A stretch of 64,000 nt of DNA from Occultella gossypii (GTDB lineage Bacteria; Actinomycetota; Actinomycetes; Actinomycetales; Beutenbergiaceae), in the NCBI RefSeq assembly GCF_019947135.1, contig NZ_JAGSHT010000003.1, positions 62,001 to 126,000 on the forward strand, read 5' to 3'. Each line of letters begins with the position of its first letter. The first letter of the stretch is position 1. Position numbers and translations under genes: made by a program. The notes under the pieces were generated by a model. That model ran no database searches. It saw only the letters and a program-made list of their open reading frames with translations, and had not been told where the DNA came from. This document shows, in pieces, positions 44,745-53,563 of this stretch.

Positions 44745-46027
44745 AGACCACCACACGCACCCTCGCGGTGATCGGGGCCGTGGCCCTGCTCGCAGCCGGA
44801 TGTTCCGGAGGAGGCGACGGCGGCGGTGAAGGCGGCGACGGAGCCGCCGGCGGCACCGGCCCCATCACCATTTGGACGTCGAACAACGAGGCTGAGCTCG
44901 CCTGGGCCACCGCAGTCGTGGACGCCTGGAACGCCGAGCACCCGGACGAACAGGTGACCGCCCAGGAGATCCCGGCCGGCGCCTCCTCGGAGGAAGCCAT
45001 CACCGCCGCCATCACGGCCGGGACCGCACCCTGCCTCGTGTACAACATCGCGAACGCCGCAGTCTCGGGCTGGGTCCGCCAGGGTGGCCTGGTCAACCTG
45101 TCCGAGTTCGAGGACGGCGCTTCCTACATCGAGGACCGCAGTGGCGAGAACGTCACGAGCTACCAGACCGATGGTTCCTATTACCAGCTTCCATGGAAGT
45201 CCAACCCGGTGATGGTCATGTACAACAAGACCGTCTTCGCTGCGGCCGGGCTCGACCCGGAGAACCCCGGGATGGCGACCTTCGACGAGTTCCTCGAGGG
45301 CTCGCGGCAGATCGTCTCCTCCGGCGCGGCGGCCAGCGCGATCTGGCCCTCGCCGACGAGCGAGTTCTACCAGCCGTGGTTCGATTTCTATCCGCTCTTC
45401 CTGGCCGAGACCGGTGGCACGATGCTCGTCGAGGACGGTGCATCGACCTTCAACACCGACGAGGGCCGGGCGGTCGGGGAGTTCTGGGCGACGATGTACT
45501 CCGAGGGCCTCTCGCCCCAGGAGGCGTCCACTGACGACGCGATGTCCGCGGGCACCACCGCGATGCAGCTCGCCGGCCCGTGGGCGATCGCGTCCTACGC
45601 GGAGAGCGTCGATGTCGGATTCATGCCGGTGCCGTCGTCGAGCGGCGCCGACGAGGTCTTCACGTTCGCCGACTCCAAGAACATCTCCATGTTCACCTCG
45701 TGCGAGAACCAGGCCACGGCCTGGGAGTTCCTGAAGTTCACCACGAGCGAGGAGAACGACGGCCTGCTCCTGGAGAACACCGGGCAGATGCCGATCCGCA
45801 CCGACCTGGCCACCACCTTCAGCGACTACTTCGCCGCCAACCCGATGTACGAGGCGTTCGCCAGCCAGACCGAGCGGGTGGCCGACGTGCCGAGCATCGA
45901 CAACTCCGTCGAGGTCTGGCAGGTGTTCCGGGACGAATACTCCTCGGCCGTGATCTTCGGGAGCGAGTCCGTGGACGACTTCCTCACCAACGCCGAGACC
46001 GAGATCAACGGTCTCGTCGGAGAGTGA
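44741..46027 (+). CDS. Sugar ABC transporter substrate-binding lipoprotein
   Basis: A 428-residue family-1 solute-binding protein. The signal peptide ends in LLAAGC with Cys21 as the lipid anchor, then a Gly-rich linker. ITIWTSNNEAELAWATAVVD, NKTVFAAAGLDPENPGMATF and MQLAGPWAIASYAE match the oligosaccharide-binding group. GGAGGAGA precedes the ATG. It delivers the sugar to the two permeases that follow. Confidence 0.93.
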   Translation: MKTTTRTLAVIGAVALLAAGCSGGGDGGGEGGDGAAGGTGPITIWTSNNEAELAWATAVVDAWNAEHPDEQVTAQEIPAGASSEEAITAAITAGTAPCLVYNIANAAVSGWVRQGGLVNLSEFEDGASYIEDRSGENVTSYQTDGSYYQLPWKSNPVMVMYNKTVFAAAGLDPENPGMATFDEFLEGSRQIVSSGAAASAIWPSPTSEFYQPWFDFYPLFLAETGGTMLVEDGASTFNTDEGRAVGEFWATMYSEGLSPQEASTDDAMSAGTTAMQLAGPWAIASYAESVDVGFMPVPSSSGADEVFTFADSKNISMFTSCENQATAWEFLKFTTSEENDGLLLENTGQMPIRTDLATTFSDYFAANPMYEAFASQTERVADVPSIDNSVEVWQVFRDEYSSAVIFGSESVDDFLTNAETEINGLVGE

Positions 46028-46028
46028 C

Positions 46029-46937
46029 GTGACCACGACCGCTACTCGGCTGCGCACCCCACGCCGTCCGTGGTGGGGTGTGCAGCCGATCGGCACCCTG
46101 TTCGCGCTGCCGTACCTGGTGTTCGTTGCGGTGGTGTTCCTGTACCCGCTCTGTTTTGCGGTGTACATCGCCTTCCACGACTACATCTTCACGGCGCCGG
46201 GCGTCACGGTTCCCACGCCGTTCGTGGGGTTCGACAACTTCGTCGACGTCCTCACCGACCCGCAGGTCCTCCAGTCGTTCCGCAACACCGGGGTGTTCCT
46301 CGTCATCTTCGTGCCGCTCACCGTGGTGCTCTCCCTCGTCCTCGCGACCGCGCTGAACGCAGGGATCCGGTTCGCCTCGGCCTTCCGAGTGGCGTTCTAC
46401 GTGCCGTACCTGACGGCGAGCGTGTCCCTGGTCGGCGTCTGGATGCTGCTGTTCGCTCAGAACGGCCTGATCAACACGATCCTCGGCCCGCTCGCCCCGA
46501 GCCCGTCCTGGCTCATCAACTCGGGCCTGGCGATGCCCACGATCGCGTTGTACGTCACCTGGAAACAACTGGGCTTCTACATCCTGCTGTACCTCGCGGC
46601 GCTGCAGAACATCCCGAAGGAGCTCTACGAGTCCGCGGAGACCGACGGCGCGAACGGGCGTCAACGGTTCCTGAACGTGACTGTGCCCGGGGTCCGCAGC
46701 ACGACCACCCTGGTACTGATCCTGGCGATCATCCTCGGCGCGAACCTGTTCACCGAGCCGTACCTGCTCACCAACGGCGGTGGCCCGGACGGGGCCAGCG
46801 CCACGCCGGTGCTGCTCATCTACCAGCAGGGCATCCAACAGCAGAACCCGGACACCGCGTCCGCGATCGGGATGATCCTCGTCATCGTCGTCGGCCTGCT
46901 GTCGCTGGTTGCGAGCCGACTGAACCGGGAGACCTGA
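46029..46937 (+). CDS. Sugar ABC transporter permease (MalF/UgpA type)
   Basis: A 302-residue inner-membrane permease with six helices. The EAA loop, ESAETDGANGRQRFLNVTVP, contacts the ATPase. The GTG start is one base after the stop of the binding-protein gene. It forms the channel with the next permease. Confidence 0.93.
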   Translation: MTTTATRLRTPRRPWWGVQPIGTLFALPYLVFVAVVFLYPLCFAVYIAFHDYIFTAPGVTVPTPFVGFDNFVDVLTDPQVLQSFRNTGVFLVIFVPLTVVLSLVLATALNAGIRFASAFRVAFYVPYLTASVSLVGVWMLLFAQNGLINTILGPLAPSPSWLINSGLAMPTIALYVTWKQLGFYILLYLAALQNIPKELYESAETDGANGRQRFLNVTVPGVRSTTTLVLILAIILGANLFTEPYLLTNGGGPDGASATPVLLIYQQGIQQQNPDTASAIGMILVIVVGLLSLVASRLNRET

Positions 46938-46938
46938 G

Positions 46939-47769
46939 ATGAGGACGAAGATCCGCTGGTGGCGGTACGCGCTGCTCACCTTGGCCGCGCTGGCGTTCGC
47001 CTTTCCGTTCTACTTCATGGTGGTCGGCGCGTTCCAGGTCAGCCCCACGAACTCGCCGTCGTCGCTGTTCCCGACGGACGGCTGGACCACCCAGAACTTC
47101 ACGAACGTCAACGCCCGGCTCGATCTGGCCGGCTCCCTGCTGAACTCGCTGATCTTCACCACGGGCGTGCTGCTGGGTACCGTCGTGTTCGGTCTGCTCG
47201 CCGGCTACGCGCTGGCCCGCCTGGACTTCCGGGGCAGGACCGCCACCTGGGTGCTGATGCTGCTCATCCAGATGGTGCCGTTCCAGTTGCTGATGATCCC
47301 GCTGTACGTGCAGGTCACCCGTACCTACGGGCTCGGGGACAGCTACCTCGGGATGATCGTGCCGTTCGCGATCAACACCACAGCCGTGTTCATCTTCACG
47401 CAGTTCTTCCGCGCCCTGCCACAGGAGGTGTTCGAGGCCGCCCGGATCGACGGCGCCAGCGAGATGCGCATCTTGCGCTCCGTCGCCGTCCCGCTCGTGC
47501 GGCCCGCCCTGGTCACCGTGCTCCTGGTGACGTTCATCGGGCCGTGGAACGAGTTCCTGTGGCCGTTCCTGATCACCAAGGACGTGACGATGCAGCCGTT
47601 GGCGGTCTCTCTCGCGAACTACATCAGCAACGTCGCCGGGTCCACCGCCAACGCGAACGGGGCGATCCTCGCCGGCGCCACCACGCTGGCGTTCCCCGTC
47701 GTCATCCTGTTCTGCATCTTCCAGCGCTACTTCAAAGCGTCCGAGATCGGCTCCGCCGTCAAGGGCTGA
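46939..47769 (+). CDS. Sugar ABC transporter permease (MalG/UgpE type)
   Basis: A 276-residue permease with six helices and the EAA loop EAARIDGASEMRILRSVAVP. One base separates it from the previous permease. No ATPase gene follows, so a shared MsiK-like ATPase elsewhere is likely. Confidence 0.94.
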   Translation: MRTKIRWWRYALLTLAALAFAFPFYFMVVGAFQVSPTNSPSSLFPTDGWTTQNFTNVNARLDLAGSLLNSLIFTTGVLLGTVVFGLLAGYALARLDFRGRTATWVLMLLIQMVPFQLLMIPLYVQVTRTYGLGDSYLGMIVPFAINTTAVFIFTQFFRALPQEVFEAARIDGASEMRILRSVAVPLVRPALVTVLLVTFIGPWNEFLWPFLITKDVTMQPLAVSLANYISNVAGSTANANGAILAGATTLAFPVVILFCIFQRYFKASEIGSAVKG

Positions 47770-47778
47770 GAGGAACAA

Positions 47779-48777
47779 ATGTTTACCGATGCCACCTTCC
47801 CGCTGGGACCGTTCGTCCCGTACGAGGGCAACCCGATCCTGCGTCCGAAGGGCAACAGCTGGGAATCGTCCAACCTGTACAACCCCGCTGCTCTCGTGGA
47901 CGGCGACGAGGTGGTGCTCCTGTACCGGGCGCACGCCGAGGACATCGTGTCCCATATCGGCCTCGCCCGGAGCTCGGACGGTTACACGTTCGAACGCGAG
48001 GACGCCCCGGTGTTCTCCCCACAGGAGGACTACGAACGGTTCGGCGCCGAGGACCCCCGGATCGTCCTGATCGAGGGCGTCTACTACCTGACCTACACCG
48101 GCTGGGACCGCCACAGCGCGCAGTTGTGCCTGGCCACCTCGACCGACCTGCACACCTGGACGCGCCACGGCCCGATGTTCGACGACTTCGACACGTTCGC
48201 GACCGTCGACCCGCGCGGCCACAACTGGTCCAAGGCCGGCGTGATCGTCCCGATGCGGATGCAGGGCAAGTGGTGGATGTACTTCGGCGAGGGCGCGATC
48301 TACTGGGCGACCAGTGACGACCTGATCCACTGGACGCCCGGTACGCCCGACACCGAGCCGATGTATTCCCCCACGCCCGGCTCCTTCGACGCCGACCTGG
48401 TGGAGATCGGCACCTCCCCGGTCCTGACCACGAACGGCCTGCTCGTCATGCTCACCAACGGGGCGACCCGCACGGTGCACTCCGACGGCCGGGTGGAGGT
48501 CGACTACCGCTGCGGCCAGATCGCGATCGACCCGGACGACCCGACCACGGTCCTGGCCCGGATGCAGGTGCCCTGGCTGCGGCCGCAGACCTTCGAGGAC
48601 CGGCACGGGCTCGTCTCGAACGTCACCTTCGTGGAGGGCCTGGTCTCCTTCCGCGGCAAGTGGTTCGCCTACTACGGGCAGTCGGACACCACGCTCGCCG
48701 TCGCCGTGCACGACCCCGCCCAGCCCTGGGGCGCGCAGGTGCGCGCCGCACTCGAGTCAAAGGAGACACGAAGATGA
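47779..48777 (+). CDS. GH130-family beta-mannoside phosphorylase/hydrolase
   Basis: A 332-residue five-bladed propeller enzyme of family GH130, whose known members cleave beta-mannosides, mostly by phosphorolysis. Motifs include EGNPILRPKG (16-25), NPAALVDGDEVVLLYRA, the catalytic E91-D92-P93-R94 block, and DPRGHNWSKAGVIVP with likely phosphate contacts. It has no signal peptide and so acts on imported sugar in the cytoplasm. GAGGAAC precedes the ATG, and it overlaps the next gene by ATGA. The GH130 subfamily, and so phosphorylase versus hydrolase, cannot be set by eye. Confidence 0.87.
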   Translation: MFTDATFPLGPFVPYEGNPILRPKGNSWESSNLYNPAALVDGDEVVLLYRAHAEDIVSHIGLARSSDGYTFEREDAPVFSPQEDYERFGAEDPRIVLIEGVYYLTYTGWDRHSAQLCLATSTDLHTWTRHGPMFDDFDTFATVDPRGHNWSKAGVIVPMRMQGKWWMYFGEGAIYWATSDDLIHWTPGTPDTEPMYSPTPGSFDADLVEIGTSPVLTTNGLLVMLTNGATRTVHSDGRVEVDYRCGQIAIDPDDPTTVLARMQVPWLRPQTFEDRHGLVSNVTFVEGLVSFRGKWFAYYGQSDTTLAVAVHDPAQPWGAQVRAALESKETRR

Positions 48778-50771
48778 GAACCTCCCGCCGCGCGTTCCTG
48801 GGCGCGCTCGCCGCGGCCGGCGCCGTCGTGGCCACCGCCCCGACCGCCGTCGCCGACCCGGTCGCACCAGACGCCGGCCACGACCGGCTCGCCAACCTCG
48901 ACCACCTGCGGTTCCTGCTCGGCGAGGTGCCGCTGACGCCGTCGACGGCGCACACCACCTATCGCATCGACGCCGAGCCGGTCGCGTTGGCGCCCTGGAC
49001 CTACGCCGATGCCGACGGCGGATCGTTCCGTCGGTTGGGCGGCGGCACCTTCGACCCGGCGACCGGGTATTACGGCCAGGGTGCGTTCAATGCCGACGAC
49101 ATCTCCCGCGCCGCAGTCGTGTTCCTGCGGGACTGGCAGGCCTCGGGTGACGACCGCAGCCGCACCCACGCCTACGAGAACCTGCGGGCGCTGGCCTACC
49201 TGCAGACCGTCGACGGGCCGAACACCGGCAGGGTGGTGCTCTGGCAGCAGTTCGACGGCTCACTCAACCCGAGCGCGGAGCCGGTCGAGCTGCCCGACCC
49301 GTCGGACTCGGCCGAGTCGTACTGGCTGGCGCGCACCGTCTGGGCGCTCGGCGAGGGATACGCGGCCTTCAGTGGTGAGGACGACGCCTTCGCCGCGTTC
49401 CTGTCCGAACGCCTGCACCTGGCACTGGACGCCCTCGATGAGGAGTCGCTCTCGCGGTACGGCCAGTTCGTCACCAGCGACGGCGTCGACCTGCCCGCCT
49501 GGCTCATCGGCGGCGGCGCCGATGCCACCGCCGAGGCGGTGCTCGGCCTGGTCGCGGCGCAGACCGCTGCACCCGACGACCGGGTCGGCAGCGCCCTCGA
49601 ACGCTACGTCGAGGGGATCGCCGCGATGGGGACCGCAACCGGCGGGTGGCCGTTCGGTGCCGTGCTGCCGTGGACCGGGTCACTCGGCTTCTGGCACGCG
49701 TGGGGTGGCGCCGCGCCGGAGGCCCTGGCCCGCGCGGGGCAGGCCCTGGGTCGCGATGACCTGGTCGACGTGGCGATCGCTGACGCCGGCACGTTCACCC
49801 CGCTGGTGCTCGCCTGCGGAGGGCCGAACAACGCGTGGGCGCCCCTGCCCGCGGAGGCCCAGATCGCCTACGGCGCGCACGGGCGGGTGGCCGCCGCCCT
49901 GGCCGCGGCCGACGCGGGCGGCGGACCAGGGCTCCGCGAGCTCGCCGGGCTGGCCGCCGGGTGGTTCTTCGGGGCGAACACGGCGGGCACCGCCGTCTAC
50001 GACCCAGCCACAGGGGTCACCTTTGACGGGGTCGAGACGGACGGGCGGATCAACCGCAACTCCGGTGCGGAGTCCACGATCCACGGGCAGCTCACCATGC
50101 TCGCCCTGGACACCCGGCCCGACGTCGCCGCGCTCGCCCGCTCGATCACGTCCCTGCACGCGTTCGAAGGGCTCAGCGCCGTCGACGCCGAGACCGCCCG
50201 GTTCAGTGCCGGCTGCACGGTGGTGACCCCCAGCGATGGCGCGTGGATGGGCGAGGGAAACCTCTCCGGCGGCGCCTACCTGCAGGTCCCGGCAGGGGAG
50301 TGGGTCGAGTTCGACCTCGACGCCGAGCAGGCCGCGCTGGCGTATCCGATCGTGTGGCGCACGGACGCCGAGGCGGGCACCGCCAGGTGGAGTGTCGTCG
50401 GCGGTGCGGCACTCGGCGTCACGGCCAACGGCGGCACCGGGGCGGCTGGCCTGACCGAGGTTCCCGGCAGCCTCATCCCACAGGGCCTGGACGGGGCAGT
50501 CCCGGCGGGGGCCGTGACCGTCCGCTGCGAGAGCGACGGGGACCTGCGCCTCGACGCGCTGCTGCTGCGTCCCCTGGTGACGACCGCGCATTACGCCACC
50601 ACGGGAGCCGACGCGGTGCTCTACGTCAACGCGGGTGACCGGGTCACCCTGACGCCCGCGCTCGCCAGCGGCACCGCTCGCGCGTACACGCACGCCGGGA
50701 AGCAGCGCGGCCTGATGCGAGCGGGTCGCAAGGTTCGGCTGGTCGAGGGCGGATTCACGATCAGCCGCTGA
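48774..50771 (+). CDS. Tat-exported probable glycan-active enzyme, unknown family
   Basis: A 665-residue protein with a twin-arginine signal (RTSRRAFLGALAAAGAVVAT, cleavage after about AVA). Residues about 40-470 are helical with repeated aromatic/Asp motifs (YYGQGAFNADDISRAAVVF, ENLRALAYLQTVDGPNTGR, ESYWLARTVWALGEGYAAF, GFWHAWGGAAPEALARAG), typical of an (alpha/alpha)6 toroid as in many glycoside hydrolases. The last ~190 residues are beta-rich (TVVTPSDGAWMGEGNLSGGA, VEFDLDAEQAALAYPIVW), resembling a carbohydrate-binding sandwich. I do not recognise the family. As last gene of the GH130/ABC operon it probably releases the oligosaccharide outside the cell. Confidence 0.7.
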   Translation: MRTSRRAFLGALAAAGAVVATAPTAVADPVAPDAGHDRLANLDHLRFLLGEVPLTPSTAHTTYRIDAEPVALAPWTYADADGGSFRRLGGGTFDPATGYYGQGAFNADDISRAAVVFLRDWQASGDDRSRTHAYENLRALAYLQTVDGPNTGRVVLWQQFDGSLNPSAEPVELPDPSDSAESYWLARTVWALGEGYAAFSGEDDAFAAFLSERLHLALDALDEESLSRYGQFVTSDGVDLPAWLIGGGADATAEAVLGLVAAQTAAPDDRVGSALERYVEGIAAMGTATGGWPFGAVLPWTGSLGFWHAWGGAAPEALARAGQALGRDDLVDVAIADAGTFTPLVLACGGPNNAWAPLPAEAQIAYGAHGRVAAALAAADAGGGPGLRELAGLAAGWFFGANTAGTAVYDPATGVTFDGVETDGRINRNSGAESTIHGQLTMLALDTRPDVAALARSITSLHAFEGLSAVDAETARFSAGCTVVTPSDGAWMGEGNLSGGAYLQVPAGEWVEFDLDAEQAALAYPIVWRTDAEAGTARWSVVGGAALGVTANGGTGAAGLTEVPGSLIPQGLDGAVPAGAVTVRCESDGDLRLDALLLRPLVTTAHYATTGADAVLYVNAGDRVTLTPALASGTARAYTHAGKQRGLMRAGRKVRLVEGGFTISR

Positions 50772-50775
50772 GACG

Positions 50776-50808
50776 TGCCCGGCGCGGTGACGGGCCGCGC
50801 CGGGCACA
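50776..50808 (+). terminator. Strong hairpin ending the GH130 operon
   Basis: GTGCCCGGCGCGG and CCGCGCCGGGCAC form a perfect 13-bp stem with a seven-base loop, five bases after the stop. No T-run. Confidence 0.8.
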
Positions 50809-50898
50809 GCGCGTGCGCGGTGAGCCTCGACAAACCGCCTTGGCGAAGATCACAGCGCGAGCGAGCCACCGCCGTCGGGCATCGGCTGCGGCACCTGA

Positions 50899-50904
50899 GA
50901 CAAT
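50899..50904 (+). promoter_or_regulatory. -10 element GACAAT before dusB
   Basis: GACAAT lies six bases before the GTG start of dusB, consistent with a leaderless transcript. Confidence 0.5.
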
Positions 50905-50910
50905 CGTGCG

Positions 50911-52104
50911 GTGACGTCCCTACGTATCGGGCCCATCGAGGTGGGCACCCCGGTGATCCTCGCGCCCATGGCGGGGGTCACGAACGCGCCGTTCCGGACC
51001 CTGTGCCGGGACGCCGCGGCCGGTGCGCTGCCCCCTGAGCGGGCGGCCGAGCTCGAGGGCAATCTTGCGCCGGTGGGCCTGTACGTCGCGGAGATGGTGA
51101 CCTCGCGGGCGCTCGTGGAGCGGACCCCGGAGTCGATGCGGATCATCTCCCACGACGAGGGCGAGGGCGTGCGCAGCGTGCAGCTGTACGGCGTGGACCC
51201 GGCGACCGTGCGGGCGGCCACCCGGATGCTGGTCACCGAGGACCGCGCCGACCACATCGACCTGAACTTCGGCTGCCCGGTGCCCAAGGTGACCCGCAAG
51301 GGCGGGGGAGCCGTGCTGCCCTGGAAGAGCGAGCTGTTCACCGCGATCGTCAGCGCCGCCGTGGAGGCGACTGCGGGCTCCGACGTGCCGGTCACCATCA
51401 AGATGCGGATGGGCATCGACGCGGACCACCTCACCTATCTCGATGCCGGGCGCCGTGCCCAGGACGCGGGCGTGGCCGCCGTCGCGCTGCACGCGCGCAC
51501 CGCCGCCGACTACTACTCCGGCACCGCCCACTGGGACGCGATCGCCGCGCTCAAGGAAGCCGTCACCGACGTGCCGGTGCTCGGCAACGGGGACATCTGG
51601 TCCGCCGAGGACGCGCTCGCGATGGTCGCGCACACCGGCTGCGACGGCGTCGTTGTCGGGCGTGGCTGCCAGGGCCGGCCGTGGCTGTTCGCCGATCTGG
51701 TCTCCGCGTTCGCCGGCTCGGACGCGCGGATCCAGCCGGGCCTCGGCGAGGTCGCGTCGGTGATCCGCCGGCACGCGGACCTGATGGTGGCGCACTTCGG
51801 CGAGGAGCTGAAGGCGCTGCGGGAGCTGCGCAAGCACATGTCCTGGTACCTCAAGGGCTACGTGGTGGGCGGCGAGGCGCGAGCCGCGCTCGGCATGGTC
51901 TCCACGCTCGACGAACTCGACGAGCGGCTCGGCGCACTCGAGCTCGCGCAGCCTTATCCGGGCGAGGGCGCCGAGGGGCCACGCGGGCGCGCCGGCACCC
52001 CGAAGGTGCCGCACGTGCCCCAAGGTTGGCTGGACTCGAGGGCCATCGACGCCGGCTTGCGCGAGATGCTCGCCGAGGCCGAGCTCAGCGTCTCCGGCGG
52101 CTGA
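50911..52104 (+). CDS. dusB: tRNA-dihydrouridine synthase
   Basis: An FMN-dependent TIM-barrel enzyme that reduces uridine to dihydrouridine in tRNA. The 397-residue protein begins with the family pattern IGPIEVGTPVILAPMAGVTN and has the active-site Cys in NFGCPVPKVTRKGGGAVL, plus GNGDIWSAEDAL and GRGCQGRPWLF for FMN phosphate binding. DusB is the class usual in Actinobacteria. Confidence 0.95.
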   Translation: MTSLRIGPIEVGTPVILAPMAGVTNAPFRTLCRDAAAGALPPERAAELEGNLAPVGLYVAEMVTSRALVERTPESMRIISHDEGEGVRSVQLYGVDPATVRAATRMLVTEDRADHIDLNFGCPVPKVTRKGGGAVLPWKSELFTAIVSAAVEATAGSDVPVTIKMRMGIDADHLTYLDAGRRAQDAGVAAVALHARTAADYYSGTAHWDAIAALKEAVTDVPVLGNGDIWSAEDALAMVAHTGCDGVVVGRGCQGRPWLFADLVSAFAGSDARIQPGLGEVASVIRRHADLMVAHFGEELKALRELRKHMSWYLKGYVVGGEARAALGMVSTLDELDERLGALELAQPYPGEGAEGPRGRAGTPKVPHVPQGWLDSRAIDAGLREMLAEAELSVSGG

Positions 52105-52139
52105 CGCCGGGAGCGGCGCCCAGACCTCAGAACCCAGTC

Positions 52140-52274
52140 GAGAGAGTCATCGTGCGGCTCATCGGCTCCATCGGCCGCAGGATCGACCCTCGGCGGCTGC
52201 GACCTCCGCCGGACGTGGCTGAGGGTGTCATTGTGCGGCGGATCCGGGCCGTCCGCCGCAGGATCGCACCCTCG
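52140..52274. repeat. Pair of related ~53-bp palindromic elements
   Basis: Copy 2 (52221-52274) has nested arms: GAGGGTG pairs with CACCCTC, and TGCGGCGGA pairs with TCCGCCGCA. Copy 1 (52140-52191) has the same order with TGCGGC/GCCGCA conserved, and both share GTCAT(C/T)GTGCGGC and CCGCAGGATCG. They sit in the convergent gap between dusB and the MalR-like gene and may act as a bidirectional terminator or be a mobile palindromic repeat. Confidence 0.65.
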
Positions 52275-52330
52275 AGCGGGTCGAGCGGGGTCGAGCGGGT
52301 CGAGGGGGCAGTGGGGCAGCGGAGGCGTGG

Positions 52331-53353
52331 TCAGGATGGGCGCGGGCAGGCCGCCGTGGAGTCCCGGACGATCAGTTCCGGGCTGAACAGCAGTTCCGTG
52401 CGCGGCGGGTTCGCGCCGGCGATCTCGGCGAGCATGGTGTTCACCACGGCCATCGACATCGCGTCCACACTCTGGCGGATCGTGGTCAGCGGCGGGTCCG
52501 TGAACGCCATCAGCGGCGAGTCGTCGTAGCCGACCACGGAGACATCCTCGGGCACGGACAGGCCTCGCGAACGCACCGCCCGGATCGCGCCGAGCGCCAT
52601 CAGGTCCGAGCCGCACACGATCGCGGTGTGACCGCTCTCGAGCAGCTCGGTGGCAGCGGCCTGGCCGCCCTCCACGCTGAACAGGCTGGTCGCGATGTGT
52701 GGTGAGGCGTCGGTGATGCCGAGTCGCTCGGACAGGGCGCGGCTGAACCCCTCCATCTTGCGGGTCGCCGGCAGGAACCGCTGCGGGCCGATCGCCAGGC
52801 CGATCTTGGCGTGGCCCTGGGAGATCAGATGCCGGACCGCCAGGTCCATGCTGCCGACGTCGTCGGAGGAGATCGAGGGCGCGTCCAGCTCGGCCACGAA
52901 GCCGTTCACGAGCACCAACGGGGTGCCGAGGCTGCGTAGCCGCTGGTAGCGGTCCGGCGCGGCCTGCGTGTCCGCGTGGAGTCCGGATACGAAGATGATC
53001 CCGTCCACCCCGTGGTCGAGAAGCATCTGGACATACTCGTCCTCGGTGGTGCCGCCGGGGGACTGCGTGCACAGCAAGGGGGTGTACCCGGCGTGGGCGA
53101 GTGCGGACTCGATCTTCTGGGCGAAGTTCGGGAACACCGGGTTCGTCAGTTCCGGGACCACCAGCCCGATCAGGCCGGCGGACCGGCGTCGCAGTTTCTC
53201 CGGGCGCTCGTAACCGAGCACGTCCAGCGCCGCGAGCACGGCCTGGCGGGTGTCCGCGGAGACGCCGGCCTTGCCGTTCAGCACCCGGGACACGGTGGCG
53301 GTGCTGACGCCGGCCTGTTCGGCCAGATCGGTGAGCGTGGTGCGCGTGGGCAC
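52331..53353 (-). CDS. LacI-family regulator (MalR-like)
   Basis: A 340-residue repressor with the helix-turn-helix TLTDLAEQAGVSTATVSRVL at the N-terminus and a sugar-binding effector domain (ISSDDVGSMDLAVRHLISQG, SVVGYDDSPLMAFTDPPLTT). The GTG start at 53353 has AAGGAGG four bases upstream; the frame is open 39 codons further but without an SD. It is divergent from malE, with operator-like sites between, so it most likely controls the maltodextrin genes. Confidence 0.9.
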   Translation of the reverse strand: MPTRTTLTDLAEQAGVSTATVSRVLNGKAGVSADTRQAVLAALDVLGYERPEKLRRRSAGLIGLVVPELTNPVFPNFAQKIESALAHAGYTPLLCTQSPGGTTEDEYVQMLLDHGVDGIIFVSGLHADTQAAPDRYQRLRSLGTPLVLVNGFVAELDAPSISSDDVGSMDLAVRHLISQGHAKIGLAIGPQRFLPATRKMEGFSRALSERLGITDASPHIATSLFSVEGGQAAATELLESGHTAIVCGSDLMALGAIRAVRSRGLSVPEDVSVVGYDDSPLMAFTDPPLTTIRQSVDAMSMAVVNTMLAEIAGANPPRTELLFSPELIVRDSTAACPRPS

Positions 53354-53424
53354 TGGACCTCCTTGTCCTGGGCAGCGGTCCGTCCCGCAGGGTACTTGGC
53401 CGGGGGGCCGCCGTGACAACGGTT

Positions 53425-53487
53425 CTGTAACGACGGACTGAAAGTTACAGCAAGGACTTGCAAGATCCAAGCCGGAGCGGTTACGGT
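53425..53487. promoter_or_regulatory. malR-malE divergent promoter/operator region
   Basis: CTGTAAC (53425-53431) and GTTACAG (53444-53450) form a perfect inverted repeat. Next to it CTTGCAAG (53457-53464), a perfect palindrome of the kind bound by actinobacterial MalR-like repressors, overlaps a -35 TTGCAA. A -10 TACGGT (53482-53487) follows after 18 bases and points toward malE. Confidence 0.55.
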
Positions 53488-53563
53488 CTCGTCATCCGGG
53501 CGACGCTGTGGTCACAAACTGCCCCGCGTTGCCACATACGTGGACACATTTCAGGAGAGTCGG

